This document shows, in pieces, positions 8,810-16,395 of a stretch of 64,000 nt of DNA (positions are counted from its first letter, which is position 1; each line of letters begins with the position of its first letter). The notes under the pieces were generated by a model. It was not told the DNA's origin and made no database searches. It saw nothing but the letters and a program-made list of their open reading frames with translations. Made by a program: the position numbers and the translations under genes. This DNA is from an uncultured Prevotellaceae bacterium. GTDB lineage: Bacteria; Bacteroidota; Bacteroidia; Bacteroidales; Bacteroidaceae. The stretch covers positions 32,091 to 96,090 of the forward strand of contig OMZS01000010.1 of assembly GCA_900315565.1 (NCBI GenBank), in the 5' to 3' direction.

Positions 8810-9814
8810 TTATGGAATGCGACGGAACACCGTGAGCTTTAGCAAAAGCTCCAGGAGCAAGGCCAGCACGGCCGCGAGCGCAAAGGGCTGATAGGCTTCG
8901 TAGCGTTTGCTGAATTTCTTCACATCCATTTTGGTTTTCTCAAGTTTGTCAATATCGCGGTAGATATTCTTCAGTTCGGCCGTGTTGGTGGCACGGTAGA
9001 AGTTGCCGTCGGTCTGGGCGGCAATCTGGCTCAGCGTCTCCGTATCGACGTCGGCACGCATGTTGACATATTGCGTAGTGCCACCCACAATCATGGGGTA
9101 AGGAGCCACGCCGTTGGTACCCACGGCAATGGTATAGACGCGTATGCCCAGGCTTTTTGCTATCTGCGCCGAGGTGAGCGGCGACAAGTCGCCACTATTG
9201 TTGCTACCGTCGGTAAGTAGTATCACCACCTTGCTCTTGGCTTTGCTATCCTTGAGTCGGCTCACGGCGTTGGCCAGTCCCATGCCGATGGCGGTTCCAT
9301 CCTGAATGAGTCCGCGCGCGGCAATGTCGGTTCTCACATTGTGGAGCAGGTTGAGCAACGACTGGTGGTCGGTGGTCATGGGGCATTGGGTGAAGGCCTC
9401 GCCGGCAAAGATGGTCAGTCCGATGTTGTCGCTTGGACGGCCGGAAATAAACTCCCCTGCCACGCTCTTAGCGGCCTCTATGCGGTTTGGTTTCAGGTCT
9501 TCGGCCAGCATGCTGGTAGAAACGTCCATGGAGAGCATGATGTCGATGCCCTCAACGGTTTTGCTTCCCCACGAGTTGTGAGTTTGCGGGCGTGCCAGCG
9601 CCACCACGATGCAGGTGAAGGCAATGGTCCGCAAAAGCATGGGCAGATGAATGAGCCTGGTTTTCCAGCTCTTGGGCGCATACTGATAGGCAAACGTGTC
9701 GCTCATGCGCATGGTGGGCTCGGTTTTCTTTCTGTAGAGGAAATACCACACTACGTATGGTACGAGCAACAGAAGCAAAAACAGATATTCCTTATTGGCA
9801 AATTCCATAATCAA
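8810..9814 (-). CDS. batA: BatA, VWA-domain membrane protein
   Basis: A 334-residue protein with two N-terminal membrane helices (residues about 8-27 and 57-77), a VWA domain with MIDAS residues in SMDVSTSMLAEDLKPNRIEA, the second metal-site threonine in DGTAIG and the Asp of LLTDGSNNSGD, and a C-terminal helix (about 310-328). It closely parallels the following BatB half. Family knowledge places BatA in the inner membrane as part of a MoxR-associated complex. It sits 53 nt upstream of batB/C and 22 nt downstream of an uncharacterised membrane protein gene in the same operon. Start chosen at the ATG giving MIMEFANKEY; an ATG two codons later is equally possible. Confidence 0.92.
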   Translation of the reverse strand: MIMEFANKEYLFLLLLLVPYVVWYFLYRKKTEPTMRMSDTFAYQYAPKSWKTRLIHLPMLLRTIAFTCIVVALARPQTHNSWGSKTVEGIDIMLSMDVSTSMLAEDLKPNRIEAAKSVAGEFISGRPSDNIGLTIFAGEAFTQCPMTTDHQSLLNLLHNVRTDIAARGLIQDGTAIGMGLANAVSRLKDSKAKSKVVILLTDGSNNSGDLSPLTSAQIAKSLGIRVYTIAVGTNGVAPYPMIVGGTTQYVNMRADVDTETLSQIAAQTDGNFYRATNTAELKNIYRDIDKLEKTKMDVKKFSKRYEAYQPFALAAVLALLLELLLKLTVFRRIP

Positions 9815-9836
9815 TAATCAAAAAAACTAACTCTCC

Positions 9837-10925
9837 TTACCCCAGCAACAGGAAGATTTGGTAAAACACGTATATCACAATGGCGATGCCAACGAGCATG
9901 ATGGCCCAGAGCACCCACTTGATGGTGATGCGCGAGCGTATGCTTCGCTTGTCCTGCTCGGTGAGTTGCGGCTCAATGCGCTCTTCGGTAGGCTGGTTTT
10001 CTATCTTTGTGGTGTTGATAAACTCGATGGCGTTCACCAGGTTGGCGTCGTTCTCGTTGATGAGAGTTGAGTATTTGGCAAACTTCACCAGGTCGGCCGT
10101 GGTGAACAGCTCGCGCAGCTCGTCAATCATGCGCCGGTCTTCGGCTTGTTGCAGGCGCTCGATGATTTCGTCGGAAGTCATCTCCATGGCGTTGAATCCG
10201 AAACGCTCCTCAATGTATTTGCGCAACGTGTCGGTGAGCTTGGTGTAGTACTCTTTCTGGTTCTCCGAGCTGACGAGCCTGTCGGCCTTGATTTGCTCTA
10301 TCTGTTGCATGGCCTTTTGATGGGGCAGCACGCGCTTGATGATCTTCACGCTGGCAATGATGGGCTTATTCTCGCGAAGCCGCAAGCGGAGATAAACGGC
10401 TAACATGATGAGAATTAGCACCAGTACGCTCAACCAAAACACCCCACTCCATTCGCTCCAAAGGAAGGGATTGTCCTGCACGCTCTTGGGCGGAAAGAAC
10501 TGGTTGGGATGGAGTGTGTCAACGGGCACGGTAAGCACCTTCAGGGCCAGGTTTTTGGAGCTGTACTCTTTGCCATCGACCTTTACCTTGACGGGCGGCA
10601 GATAGTAAAGATTCTCGTCGAAGGAGGTCAGCGTGTATTGTTTTGACACTCTCACCATGTCGTTGTCGAGCTCGGCCGTGTCGGCGGCGCCTTCGCTCAG
10701 AACCTCCACACCGGGAGTGATTTGCTCGGTAGGCTTGAACACAGGCATCGCCAGGCGCTGCCCGTGCTTCATGGTGACATTTACCGTCATGCGTACCTGC
10801 TCGCCAATGAAAATTTCCATGGAGTCGATGCTCGACTCCACGTTCACCTGCCCAGAGGCCATTGCCGCCGTCAGCAGAAGCAATATGTTTACTACGATTC
10901 GTTTCAAAATATCTGTCTTCAACAT
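9837..10925 (-). CDS. Bat-operon membrane protein of unknown function
   Basis: A 362-residue protein with a signal peptide (about 1-25, ending MASGQ), a periplasmic beta-rich domain (about 26-150) that resembles the Ig-like start of BatD (SIDSMEIFIGEQVRMTVNVT), a membrane helix (about 158-178), a cytoplasmic helical domain (about 190-300) and a final membrane helix (about 335-358). It resembles a shortened BatD without TPR or SH3 domains. Homologues are commonly found between the DUF58 gene and batA in Bacteroidota, but I know of no assigned role. Gaps to its neighbours are 22 and 32 nt, so it is part of the operon. I infer a structural role in the MoxR/Bat complex. Confidence 0.8.
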   Translation of the reverse strand: MLKTDILKRIVVNILLLLTAAMASGQVNVESSIDSMEIFIGEQVRMTVNVTMKHGQRLAMPVFKPTEQITPGVEVLSEGAADTAELDNDMVRVSKQYTLTSFDENLYYLPPVKVKVDGKEYSSKNLALKVLTVPVDTLHPNQFFPPKSVQDNPFLWSEWSGVFWLSVLVLILIMLAVYLRLRLRENKPIIASVKIIKRVLPHQKAMQQIEQIKADRLVSSENQKEYYTKLTDTLRKYIEERFGFNAMEMTSDEIIERLQQAEDRRMIDELRELFTTADLVKFAKYSTLINENDANLVNAIEFINTTKIENQPTEERIEPQLTEQDKRSIRSRITIKWVLWAIMLVGIAIVIYVFYQIFLLLG

Positions 10926-10957
10926 TGCTAATTATTATACACATCTGACCGCTCTGC

Positions 10958-11830
10958 TCACACGCCACGCATGGCAAACAGTTGCAGGAGCGCCTTCACA
11001 TAATCCTCGTTGGTGGCTATCGACACATTGTCAACATTGCTCTTGTTGAACGTCTGCCGCAAGTCGGCCTGGCGACTCATCCAGAAAGCCGTGTGCGCAC
11101 GGCGAAGCTTCTTGCTGCCCGTGTCGATATACATCTCGTGGCCCGTCTCGGCATCCACCACGCGCATCAGTCCCACGTCGGGCAGCTGCTTGGCGCGCAG
11201 GTCGTAAACCTGAATGGCCACCACGTCGTGCTTGCGGTTGCAAATGGTGAGCGCATTCTCAAAGTCGTTGCGCACATAGAAGTCGCTCAGAATGAACGCC
11301 GTGCAACGGCGCTTGATGACGCTGGTGAGAAACTCCACGGCCATCTTCACGTCGGTTTTCTGGCTCTCGGGGTGAAAGTCGAGCATTTCGCGTATGATGT
11401 AGAGAATGTGCTTGCGGCCTTTCTTGGGCGGAATGTATTTCTCTATCTTGTCAGAGAAGAAAACCACACCTATCTTATCGTTGTTCTGAATGGCGCTAAA
11501 GGCCAGTGTGGCGGCAATCTCGGTCACCATGTCCTTCTTCAGCTGGTGGTGAGTGCCAAAGTCGAGCGAGCCGCTCACGTCGATGAGCAGCATCACGGTC
11601 AGCTCGCGCTCCTCCTCAAACACCTTCACGTAGGGCTTATGGAAACGCGCCGTCACGTTCCAGTCGATATCGCGCACGTCATCGCCAAACTGATACTCGC
11701 GCACCTCGCTGAAAGCCATGCCACGCCCCTTGAAAGCCGAGTGATACTGGCCAGCAAAGATGTTGGCACTCAAACCGCGTGTCTTTATCTCAATCTTCCT
11801 TACTTTCTTCAGAATCTCTGATGTTTCCAT
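10958..11830 (-). CDS. DUF58 domain protein (MoxR-associated)
   Basis: A 290-residue soluble protein. The diagnostic DUF58 motif is clear at about residues 46-60 (EYQFGDDVRDIDWNVTAR), followed by a VWA-like fold with LLIDVSGSLDFG at about 82-93. The MIDAS is Asp-x-Ser-x-Ser, so metal binding is plausible. DUF58 proteins are regularly encoded with MoxR ATPases and are believed to act as adaptors for them. Here the gene follows moxR after 58 nt that hold a strong GC hairpin (11851-11880). No signal peptide or membrane helix is visible, so it should act in the cytoplasm. Confidence 0.92.
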   Translation of the reverse strand: METSEILKKVRKIEIKTRGLSANIFAGQYHSAFKGRGMAFSEVREYQFGDDVRDIDWNVTARFHKPYVKVFEEERELTVMLLIDVSGSLDFGTHHQLKKDMVTEIAATLAFSAIQNNDKIGVVFFSDKIEKYIPPKKGRKHILYIIREMLDFHPESQKTDVKMAVEFLTSVIKRRCTAFILSDFYVRNDFENALTICNRKHDVVAIQVYDLRAKQLPDVGLMRVVDAETGHEMYIDTGSKKLRRAHTAFWMSRQADLRQTFNKSNVDNVSIATNEDYVKALLQLFAMRGV

Positions 11831-11850
11831 AAGTTTTCTTAGCAGTTAAG

Positions 11851-11880
11851 GAGCCCGGGGGTAAAGCTCTCCCCGGGCTC
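11851..11880 (-). promoter_or_regulatory. intercistronic GC hairpin between moxR and the DUF58 gene
   Basis: GAGCCCGGGG (11851-11860) and CCCCGGGCTC (11871-11880) form a perfect 10-bp stem with a 10-nt loop in the 58-nt gap. On the minus strand it is not followed by a T-run, so it does not look like an efficient intrinsic terminator. A role in mRNA processing or in uneven expression of moxR relative to downstream genes is inference. Confidence 0.6.
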
Positions 11881-11888
11881 ATGAAGCC

Positions 11889-12884
11889 TTAAGGCACCTC
11901 TACCTTATTTACAATCTTACTGATAATCTGCTCGCTCGACACGTTGCTTGCCTCGGCCTCGTAGGAAAGCCCGATGCGATGGCGGAGCACATCGTGAACC
12001 ACGGCCCTCACGTCCTCGGGCTTCACATAGCCGCGGCGCTTGATGAAAGCGTAGGCACGGGCAGCCTTGGCCAGGTTGATGCTCGCACGGGGCGAACCGC
12101 CAAAGGTGATCATGTCGGTCAGCTCGCTCAGCCCGTAACGGTCGGGATAGCGCGTGGCAAACACGATGTCGGCAATATACTGCTCAATCTTTTCGTCGAG
12201 ATACACCTCGCGCACCACCTTGCGTGCCTTCAGAATGTCCTGGGCGGTAGTGACGGGCGACACCACGGGCAGCCCGTCCTGAATGTTCTCGCGGATGATT
12301 TTCTTTTCCTCGTCAATGGTAGGATAGTCGATTACCACCTTCAGCATGAAACGGTCCACCTGGGCCTCGGGCAACGGGTAGGTGCCCTCCTGCTCAATGG
12401 GATTCTGCGTGGCCATCACCAGGAACGGCCTGGGCAGCGCAAAGGTCTCGCTACCAATGGTCACCTGCTGCTCCTGCATGGCCTCGAGCAGGGCGCTCTG
12501 CACCTTGGCCGGGGCACGGTTGATTTCGTCGGCCAGCACGAAGTTGGCAAACACGGGGCCCTTCTTCACCTGGAAATTCTCGTCTTTTTGCGAGTAGATC
12601 ATCGTACCAATGACGTCTGCCGGCAACAGGTCGGGCGTAAACTGAATGCGGCTATAGTCGGCGTCAATCAGCTGTGCCAGCGTCTTGATGGCAAGTGTCT
12701 TGGCCAAGCCCGGCACACCCTCCAAAAGTATATGACCATCGCTGAGCAAGCCGATAAGCAGCGAGTCAACGAGATGTTTCTGACCTACAATGACACGGTC
12801 CATGCCACTGGTGAGACTGGTTACGAATGCGCTTTGTTGTTCAATCAAAATGTTCAACTCACGTATGTCAATAGCTTCTGCCAT
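11889..12884 (-). CDS. moxR: MoxR-family AAA+ ATPase
   Basis: A 331-residue cytoplasmic AAA+ protein. Walker A is LLEGVPGLAKT (about residues 53-63), Walker B is VLADEINRAPAKVQSALLEA, and sensor 1 is FLVMATQNPIEQEGTYPLPEAQ, all typical of the MoxR clade. These ATPases are thought to act as chaperones that assemble or activate partner complexes together with VWA proteins. This is the first gene of the probable minus-strand operon that continues with DUF58, batA, batB/C and batD/E. A promoter of Bacteroidota type lies 38 nt upstream. Confidence 0.95.
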   Translation of the reverse strand: MAEAIDIRELNILIEQQSAFVTSLTSGMDRVIVGQKHLVDSLLIGLLSDGHILLEGVPGLAKTLAIKTLAQLIDADYSRIQFTPDLLPADVIGTMIYSQKDENFQVKKGPVFANFVLADEINRAPAKVQSALLEAMQEQQVTIGSETFALPRPFLVMATQNPIEQEGTYPLPEAQVDRFMLKVVIDYPTIDEEKKIIRENIQDGLPVVSPVTTAQDILKARKVVREVYLDEKIEQYIADIVFATRYPDRYGLSELTDMITFGGSPRASINLAKAARAYAFIKRRGYVKPEDVRAVVHDVLRHRIGLSYEAEASNVSSEQIISKIVNKVEVP

Positions 12885-12921
12885 AATTGTAATGATTTTT
12901 TATGATTTCTTTCAAGTGGTG

Positions 12922-12954
12922 CAAAAGTACAAAGATATGGTCGGATAGCACAAA
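12922..12954 (-). promoter_or_regulatory. promoter of the moxR-bat operon (Bacteroidota type)
   Basis: On the minus strand TACTTTTG (12929 down to 12922) fits the -7 consensus TAnnTTTG, and TTTG (12954 down to 12951) fits the -33 element, with a 21-nt spacer. A second -7-like TATCTTTG at 12937-12930 lacks a well-placed -33 box. Confidence 0.65.
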
Positions 12955-13084
12955 AATAGTGACTAAATAATATTAAAAAAGATTCTCAAAGCCTACTTTT
13001 TAAGAAACTTTTCATGTTTTTCTCCACTTTCCATGCCCTCTTTGCCCCCTCAACGCCCAAAAAACCCGTCTCACACTAAGGTTT

Positions 13085-13196
13085 TTCTCATGCCGAAGTT
13101 TTATCTCTCATGCCGGAGTTTTCTCTTATGCCAAGTTGTCTCTCATTCCGAGGCTTTTCTCCTGCCGAATTTTTGTCTCATGCCGCGCGTTTCTCC
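13085..13196. repeat. degenerate tandem repeat, about six copies of an 18-20-bp unit
   Basis: The core TCTCATGCCGAAGTTTT recurs with substitutions (ATGCCGGAG, ATGCCAAG, ATTCCGAGG, CTGCCGAA, ATGCCGCGC), separated by T/C-rich stretches. It lies in the gene-free region 12885-13925. Copies are too diverged and too closely spaced for a CRISPR array, and no coding constraint is visible. Confidence 0.7.
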
Positions 13197-13409
13197 CCTT
13201 TAGCAGCTAAAATTATTAAGAAGTTACCGGTAATTGATTGTTGTTTCTTGTTTATTGCAAAGGTAAATAATTCATCTCTCATCTTTCGTCTCTCATTTGC
13301 AAAGTTACACTATGTTTTCGTGAACACCAAATTTAGGCGTTTTACAACCTGTAAAAATCTGTTAATAAAATCCGCTTATTTTGTTAACAAACATAAAGAC
13401 ACACGATTT

Positions 13410-13596
13410 GTCCCATTGTCCCATTGTCCCATCGTCCCATTAAGGAGGTTGCAAAGTGGGGAAATTTCTAAGATTGAAAGGTTACTATATATAATATAAT
13501 ATATATTATATTATATATAGTAAAATTCTACTCTCCCTTTTTTCCCCTTATGTGGAACCACCTTAATGGGACGATGGGACAATGGGACGATGGGAC
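13410..13596. repeat. 187-bp symmetric inverted-repeat element with central 42-bp palindrome
   Basis: The outer 36 bases (13410-13445) and the reverse complement of 13561-13596 match at 35 of 36 positions; each arm is built of four 8-bp units GTCCCATT/C followed by AAGG. The centre, 13482-13523, is a perfect 42-bp palindrome of almost only A and T, starting TTACTATATA and ending TATATAGTAA. The intermediate segments are also partly complementary (AAGTGGGGAAA opposite TTTTCCCCTTAT). The centres of arms and palindrome coincide at about 13503. It could be a MITE-like element, a cruciform-forming site or a long hairpin RNA. Confidence 0.9.
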
Positions 13597-13672
13597 GTTT
13601 TGGATGGTGTGGCACAAATTGTCTCAATAAAGAAAAAAAATGCAGAAAGGCTCATTTTTTCTCTTTAAAAAA

Positions 13673-13704
13673 TTTGCTCATTCCAATTTTTATTTGTATC
13701 TTTG
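13673..13704 (+). promoter_or_regulatory. promoter upstream of the patatin-like gene
   Basis: TTTG (13673-13676), a 20-nt spacer and TATCTTTG (13697-13704) match the Bacteroidota -33/-7 consensus. It would give a 5' leader of more than 200 nt that includes the 28-bp hairpin repeats. A second possible -7 (TAAATTTG, 13898-13905) lies just before the start codon but lacks a matching -33 box. Confidence 0.65.
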
Positions 13705-13789
13705 CAAGTAGATAAGCATTAGCGCGCAACGGTCTTTGATTAAACTGATTATTGAAGATGAAAAGCCTCCCCTCCCCGTGCATTCTCTC

Positions 13790-13846
13790 CCCCGCCTGTG
13801 ATAGGCGCACAAACGCTCCCCGCCTGTGATAGGCGCTCAAACGCCC
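13790..13846. repeat. two tandem 28-bp units, each a short hairpin
   Basis: The motif CGCCTGTGATAGGCG begins at 13793 and again at 13821, a period of 28 bp, followed by CWCAAACG. Each unit can fold as CGCCT/AGGCG with a 5-nt loop. The units lie in the presumed 5' leader of the patatin-like gene. Confidence 0.75.
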
Positions 13847-13925
13847 TTGTGCTAAACTTTTCTTTGCAATAAGGAATGATATATCAGAAAAAAAAATTAA
13901 ATTTGTACCCAAAAACCAATTGAAG

Positions 13926-16295
13926 ATGACGATAACACAGAATATACGCAAATATGCTCTCATGGTGGCCGTGTTGCTTGCAGGCTGCTTGCAAGGGGTA
14001 ACGGCGCAGACAACGGCCAACGGCAACCCAGGTACAACGGCCAACGCCAACCCAGGTACAACGGCCAACGGCAACCAGAAAGTAGTTGCCAACGCCAACC
14101 AGGACTCAACGGCTCAGACACCTGCCGGGGCAAAGCGACCGAAGGTGGGGTTGGTGCTCAGCGGAGGCGGAGCCAAGGGCATGGCCCACATTGGCGCTAT
14201 CAGAGTGATAGAGCGCGCGGGCATACCCATCGACATGGTGGCGGGCACGAGCATGGGCAGCATTGTGGGCGGATTGTACGCTTGTGGCAAAGACGCGCAA
14301 ACCCTCGACTCCATCGTCAGGGCACAAGACTGGACACAAGTGTTCTCCGACCGCGAGGACCTGAGCTACCAGAGCCTGCGCGAGCGCATGAAGCAACACA
14401 CCTACATCTATTCCAGGTCGATACTGATGGGTAGTGAGCCGGGCTCGGCGGCCACGGGCGGCGGGTTCATGGCTGGCAAAAACGTGATGGAGCTGCTCAG
14501 AAAGCACACCAAGCCCTATACCGACTCCATAGACTTCAGCGAGCTCCCTATTCCCTTTGCCTGCGTGGCCACCAACATGGTAGATAACACCGAGTACGTG
14601 TTCCATAGCGGAGTGCTCAGTCAGGCCATGCGCGCCAGCATGGCTATTCCGGCGGCTTTCTCGCCCGTGAGAATGGGCGACATGGTGCTGGTGGACGGCG
14701 GATTGAGAAACAATTTTCCCGTTGACGTGGCCAAAGACATGGGAGCCGACATCGTGATTGGCGTTTCTACCCAGAACCGCCTGCGCACGGCCAACGAGCT
14801 CAACAGCACGGCGAGCATTCTGATGCAGGTGGTTGACGCCAATTGTAAAAACAAGTTCGACGAGAACGTGAAGATGGCCGACATCTGCATACTGGTGGAC
14901 GTGGAGGGCTATAGCGCGGCCAGCTTCAGCAAGACCGCCATCGACTCGCTCATACGCCGAGGCGAAGAGGCTGCCATGGCTCATTGGGACCAGCTGGAGG
15001 CGCTGGGCAAGCAACTTCGCCAGCAAGGCGCCACCACCATCAACCGTCGCCCGTCACCCATCACCCCACACCAAGAAAAGCGCTACGCCATCAGCGAGGT
15101 GAAATTCGAGAACATGACCAAGATGGACGCCCTCTTCCTGCGCACCAAATTCAAGATGAGTGAGGGCGACAGCATCGACGAGAACCGGGCTTCGCTCATT
15201 GTCACCTCCATACGCAGGGACTTGTTCTACAAGGACGCCTCTTACGCCATCAACACCTTCAGCAACAACCCCGACAGGGCCGTGGTCACCTTCACCGCCA
15301 ACTCGAAGAAAAGCAGCAAGCTGAACGTGGGGCTCCGATTCGACAACGAGGAGATGGTGGCCGTTCAGGCCAACGCCGCCCTGCCCCTGAGCACCAAGCT
15401 GCCCGCACAGGCCGAGCTCACATTGCGCCTGGGCAAGCGCATCATGGCCAGAGCCGACCTGGCCCTGCACCCCTGGAGCTATGTGAGGCCTGCACTATCG
15501 TACATCTTCAGACACAACGACATCAGCCTCTACCAGGAGGGACTGAAAAACTATAGCCTCACCTACAACCAGCATACCGCCCAGCTACAGCTGCTCAACT
15601 TCAACGTGCGAAACATGGAGTTCAACGCCGGAGCACGATGGGACTACTACCACTACAACAACCTGCTGGTGAACTACCGCCCCGAGAGCTACATGGACAT
15701 CATGCCCAACGAGCACTTCTATACGTACTATGCCCAGATGGTGTACAACAACGAGAACAACTGGTATTTCCCCACTCAGGGCACGCGCATCAACGCCCAG
15801 TTCTCGTATGTATCCGACGACCTGCTCAGACTCGACAACACCGTGGGCATGCGCGAATATATGCTCTCCATACGCACATCGGTTCCGCTCAGCTCCAAAT
15901 TCTCCGTCCAGCCGCAACTCTACGCCAGGTTCCTCTACGGACACACCGTGCCCACCATTCTCAGAAACGTCATCGGAGGCCCCTTCTTCGGCCACTACGT
16001 GGCGCAACAGATGCCTTTCCCAGGCTTGGGATTCGTAGAGAACACAGGCGACAAATTCGTGGCTGCCCAGATGCAAATTCAGTTCAACGCCACCAAGAGC
16101 AGCATTATTCAGGCCCGGTTTGCCACCGCCCAACAGGCCGACGTCAACCGTAATCTCTTCAAACACCGAACCCTGATGGGAGGCGAACTGAGCTACTACT
16201 TCAATAGCATCTTCGGACCGCTGGGAGGCTCCTTGGGATATAGCAACATCAGCAAGCAGTTCTACTACTACGTGAACCTGGGATTCGAGTTCTAA
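13926..16295 (+). CDS. patatin-like phospholipase with outer-membrane beta-barrel (PlpD/type Vd-like)
   Basis: A 789-residue protein. The N-terminus has a signal peptide (cleavage possibly after VTAQ; a lipobox-like LAGC is also present), then an Ala/Asn/Gly/Thr/Pro tandem repeat (about 28-60). The patatin domain follows, with the oxyanion loop LSGGGAKGMAHIGA, nucleophile GTSMG (Gly-x-Ser-x-Gly) and catalytic Asp in VLVDGGLRNNFPV. After about residue 385 come a POTRA-like segment (YAISEVKFENMTKMDALFLR) and a C-terminal region of alternating strands ending FYYYVNLGFEF, whose terminal Phe is typical of outer-membrane barrels. Such proteins hydrolyse phospholipids at or outside the outer membrane. 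I prefer the ATG at 13926 to a TTG two codons upstream. Confidence 0.88.
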   Translation: MTITQNIRKYALMVAVLLAGCLQGVTAQTTANGNPGTTANANPGTTANGNQKVVANANQDSTAQTPAGAKRPKVGLVLSGGGAKGMAHIGAIRVIERAGIPIDMVAGTSMGSIVGGLYACGKDAQTLDSIVRAQDWTQVFSDREDLSYQSLRERMKQHTYIYSRSILMGSEPGSAATGGGFMAGKNVMELLRKHTKPYTDSIDFSELPIPFACVATNMVDNTEYVFHSGVLSQAMRASMAIPAAFSPVRMGDMVLVDGGLRNNFPVDVAKDMGADIVIGVSTQNRLRTANELNSTASILMQVVDANCKNKFDENVKMADICILVDVEGYSAASFSKTAIDSLIRRGEEAAMAHWDQLEALGKQLRQQGATTINRRPSPITPHQEKRYAISEVKFENMTKMDALFLRTKFKMSEGDSIDENRASLIVTSIRRDLFYKDASYAINTFSNNPDRAVVTFTANSKKSSKLNVGLRFDNEEMVAVQANAALPLSTKLPAQAELTLRLGKRIMARADLALHPWSYVRPALSYIFRHNDISLYQEGLKNYSLTYNQHTAQLQLLNFNVRNMEFNAGARWDYYHYNNLLVNYRPESYMDIMPNEHFYTYYAQMVYNNENNWYFPTQGTRINAQFSYVSDDLLRLDNTVGMREYMLSIRTSVPLSSKFSVQPQLYARFLYGHTVPTILRNVIGGPFFGHYVAQQMPFPGLGFVENTGDKFVAAQMQIQFNATKSSIIQARFATAQQADVNRNLFKHRTLMGGELSYYFNSIFGPLGGSLGYSNISKQFYYYVNLGFEF
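14010..14105 (+). repeat. 24-bp in-frame tandem repeat in the patatin-like gene
   Basis: Copies at 14010-14033 and 14034-14057 differ by one base, with a partial third and a decayed fourth to 14105. They encode repeats of the type TTANGNPG directly after the signal peptide, probably a flexible linker prone to copy-number change. Confidence 0.85.
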
Positions 16296-16296
16296 G

Positions 16297-16352
16297 ACAT
16301 TGAGCTTTGAACATTGAACTTTGAACTTTGAGCTTTGAACTTTGAGCTTTGA
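16297..16352. repeat. short tandem repeat of TTGAACTTTGA/GCTTTGAAC type
   Basis: About five copies of a 10-12-bp unit (CATTGAACTTTGAACTTTG and variants with GAGC) fill the gap between the patatin-like gene stop (16295) and the GH9 gene. Apparent N-terminal extensions of frames here are artefacts of the repeat. Confidence 0.8.
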
Positions 16353-16395
16353 ACACAAATCACTAAACATAGAAACACAAAAACATCAACAACCT

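Noticed and set aside
13110-13499. 129-codon frame through the repeat region
   Set aside because: It runs through degenerate repeats and the GTCCCAT units and into the palindrome; the peptide has no coherent composition.
13085-13846. Possible CRISPR array
   Set aside because: Repeats are degenerate, units of different lengths follow each other without unique spacers of constant size, and no cas genes are nearby.
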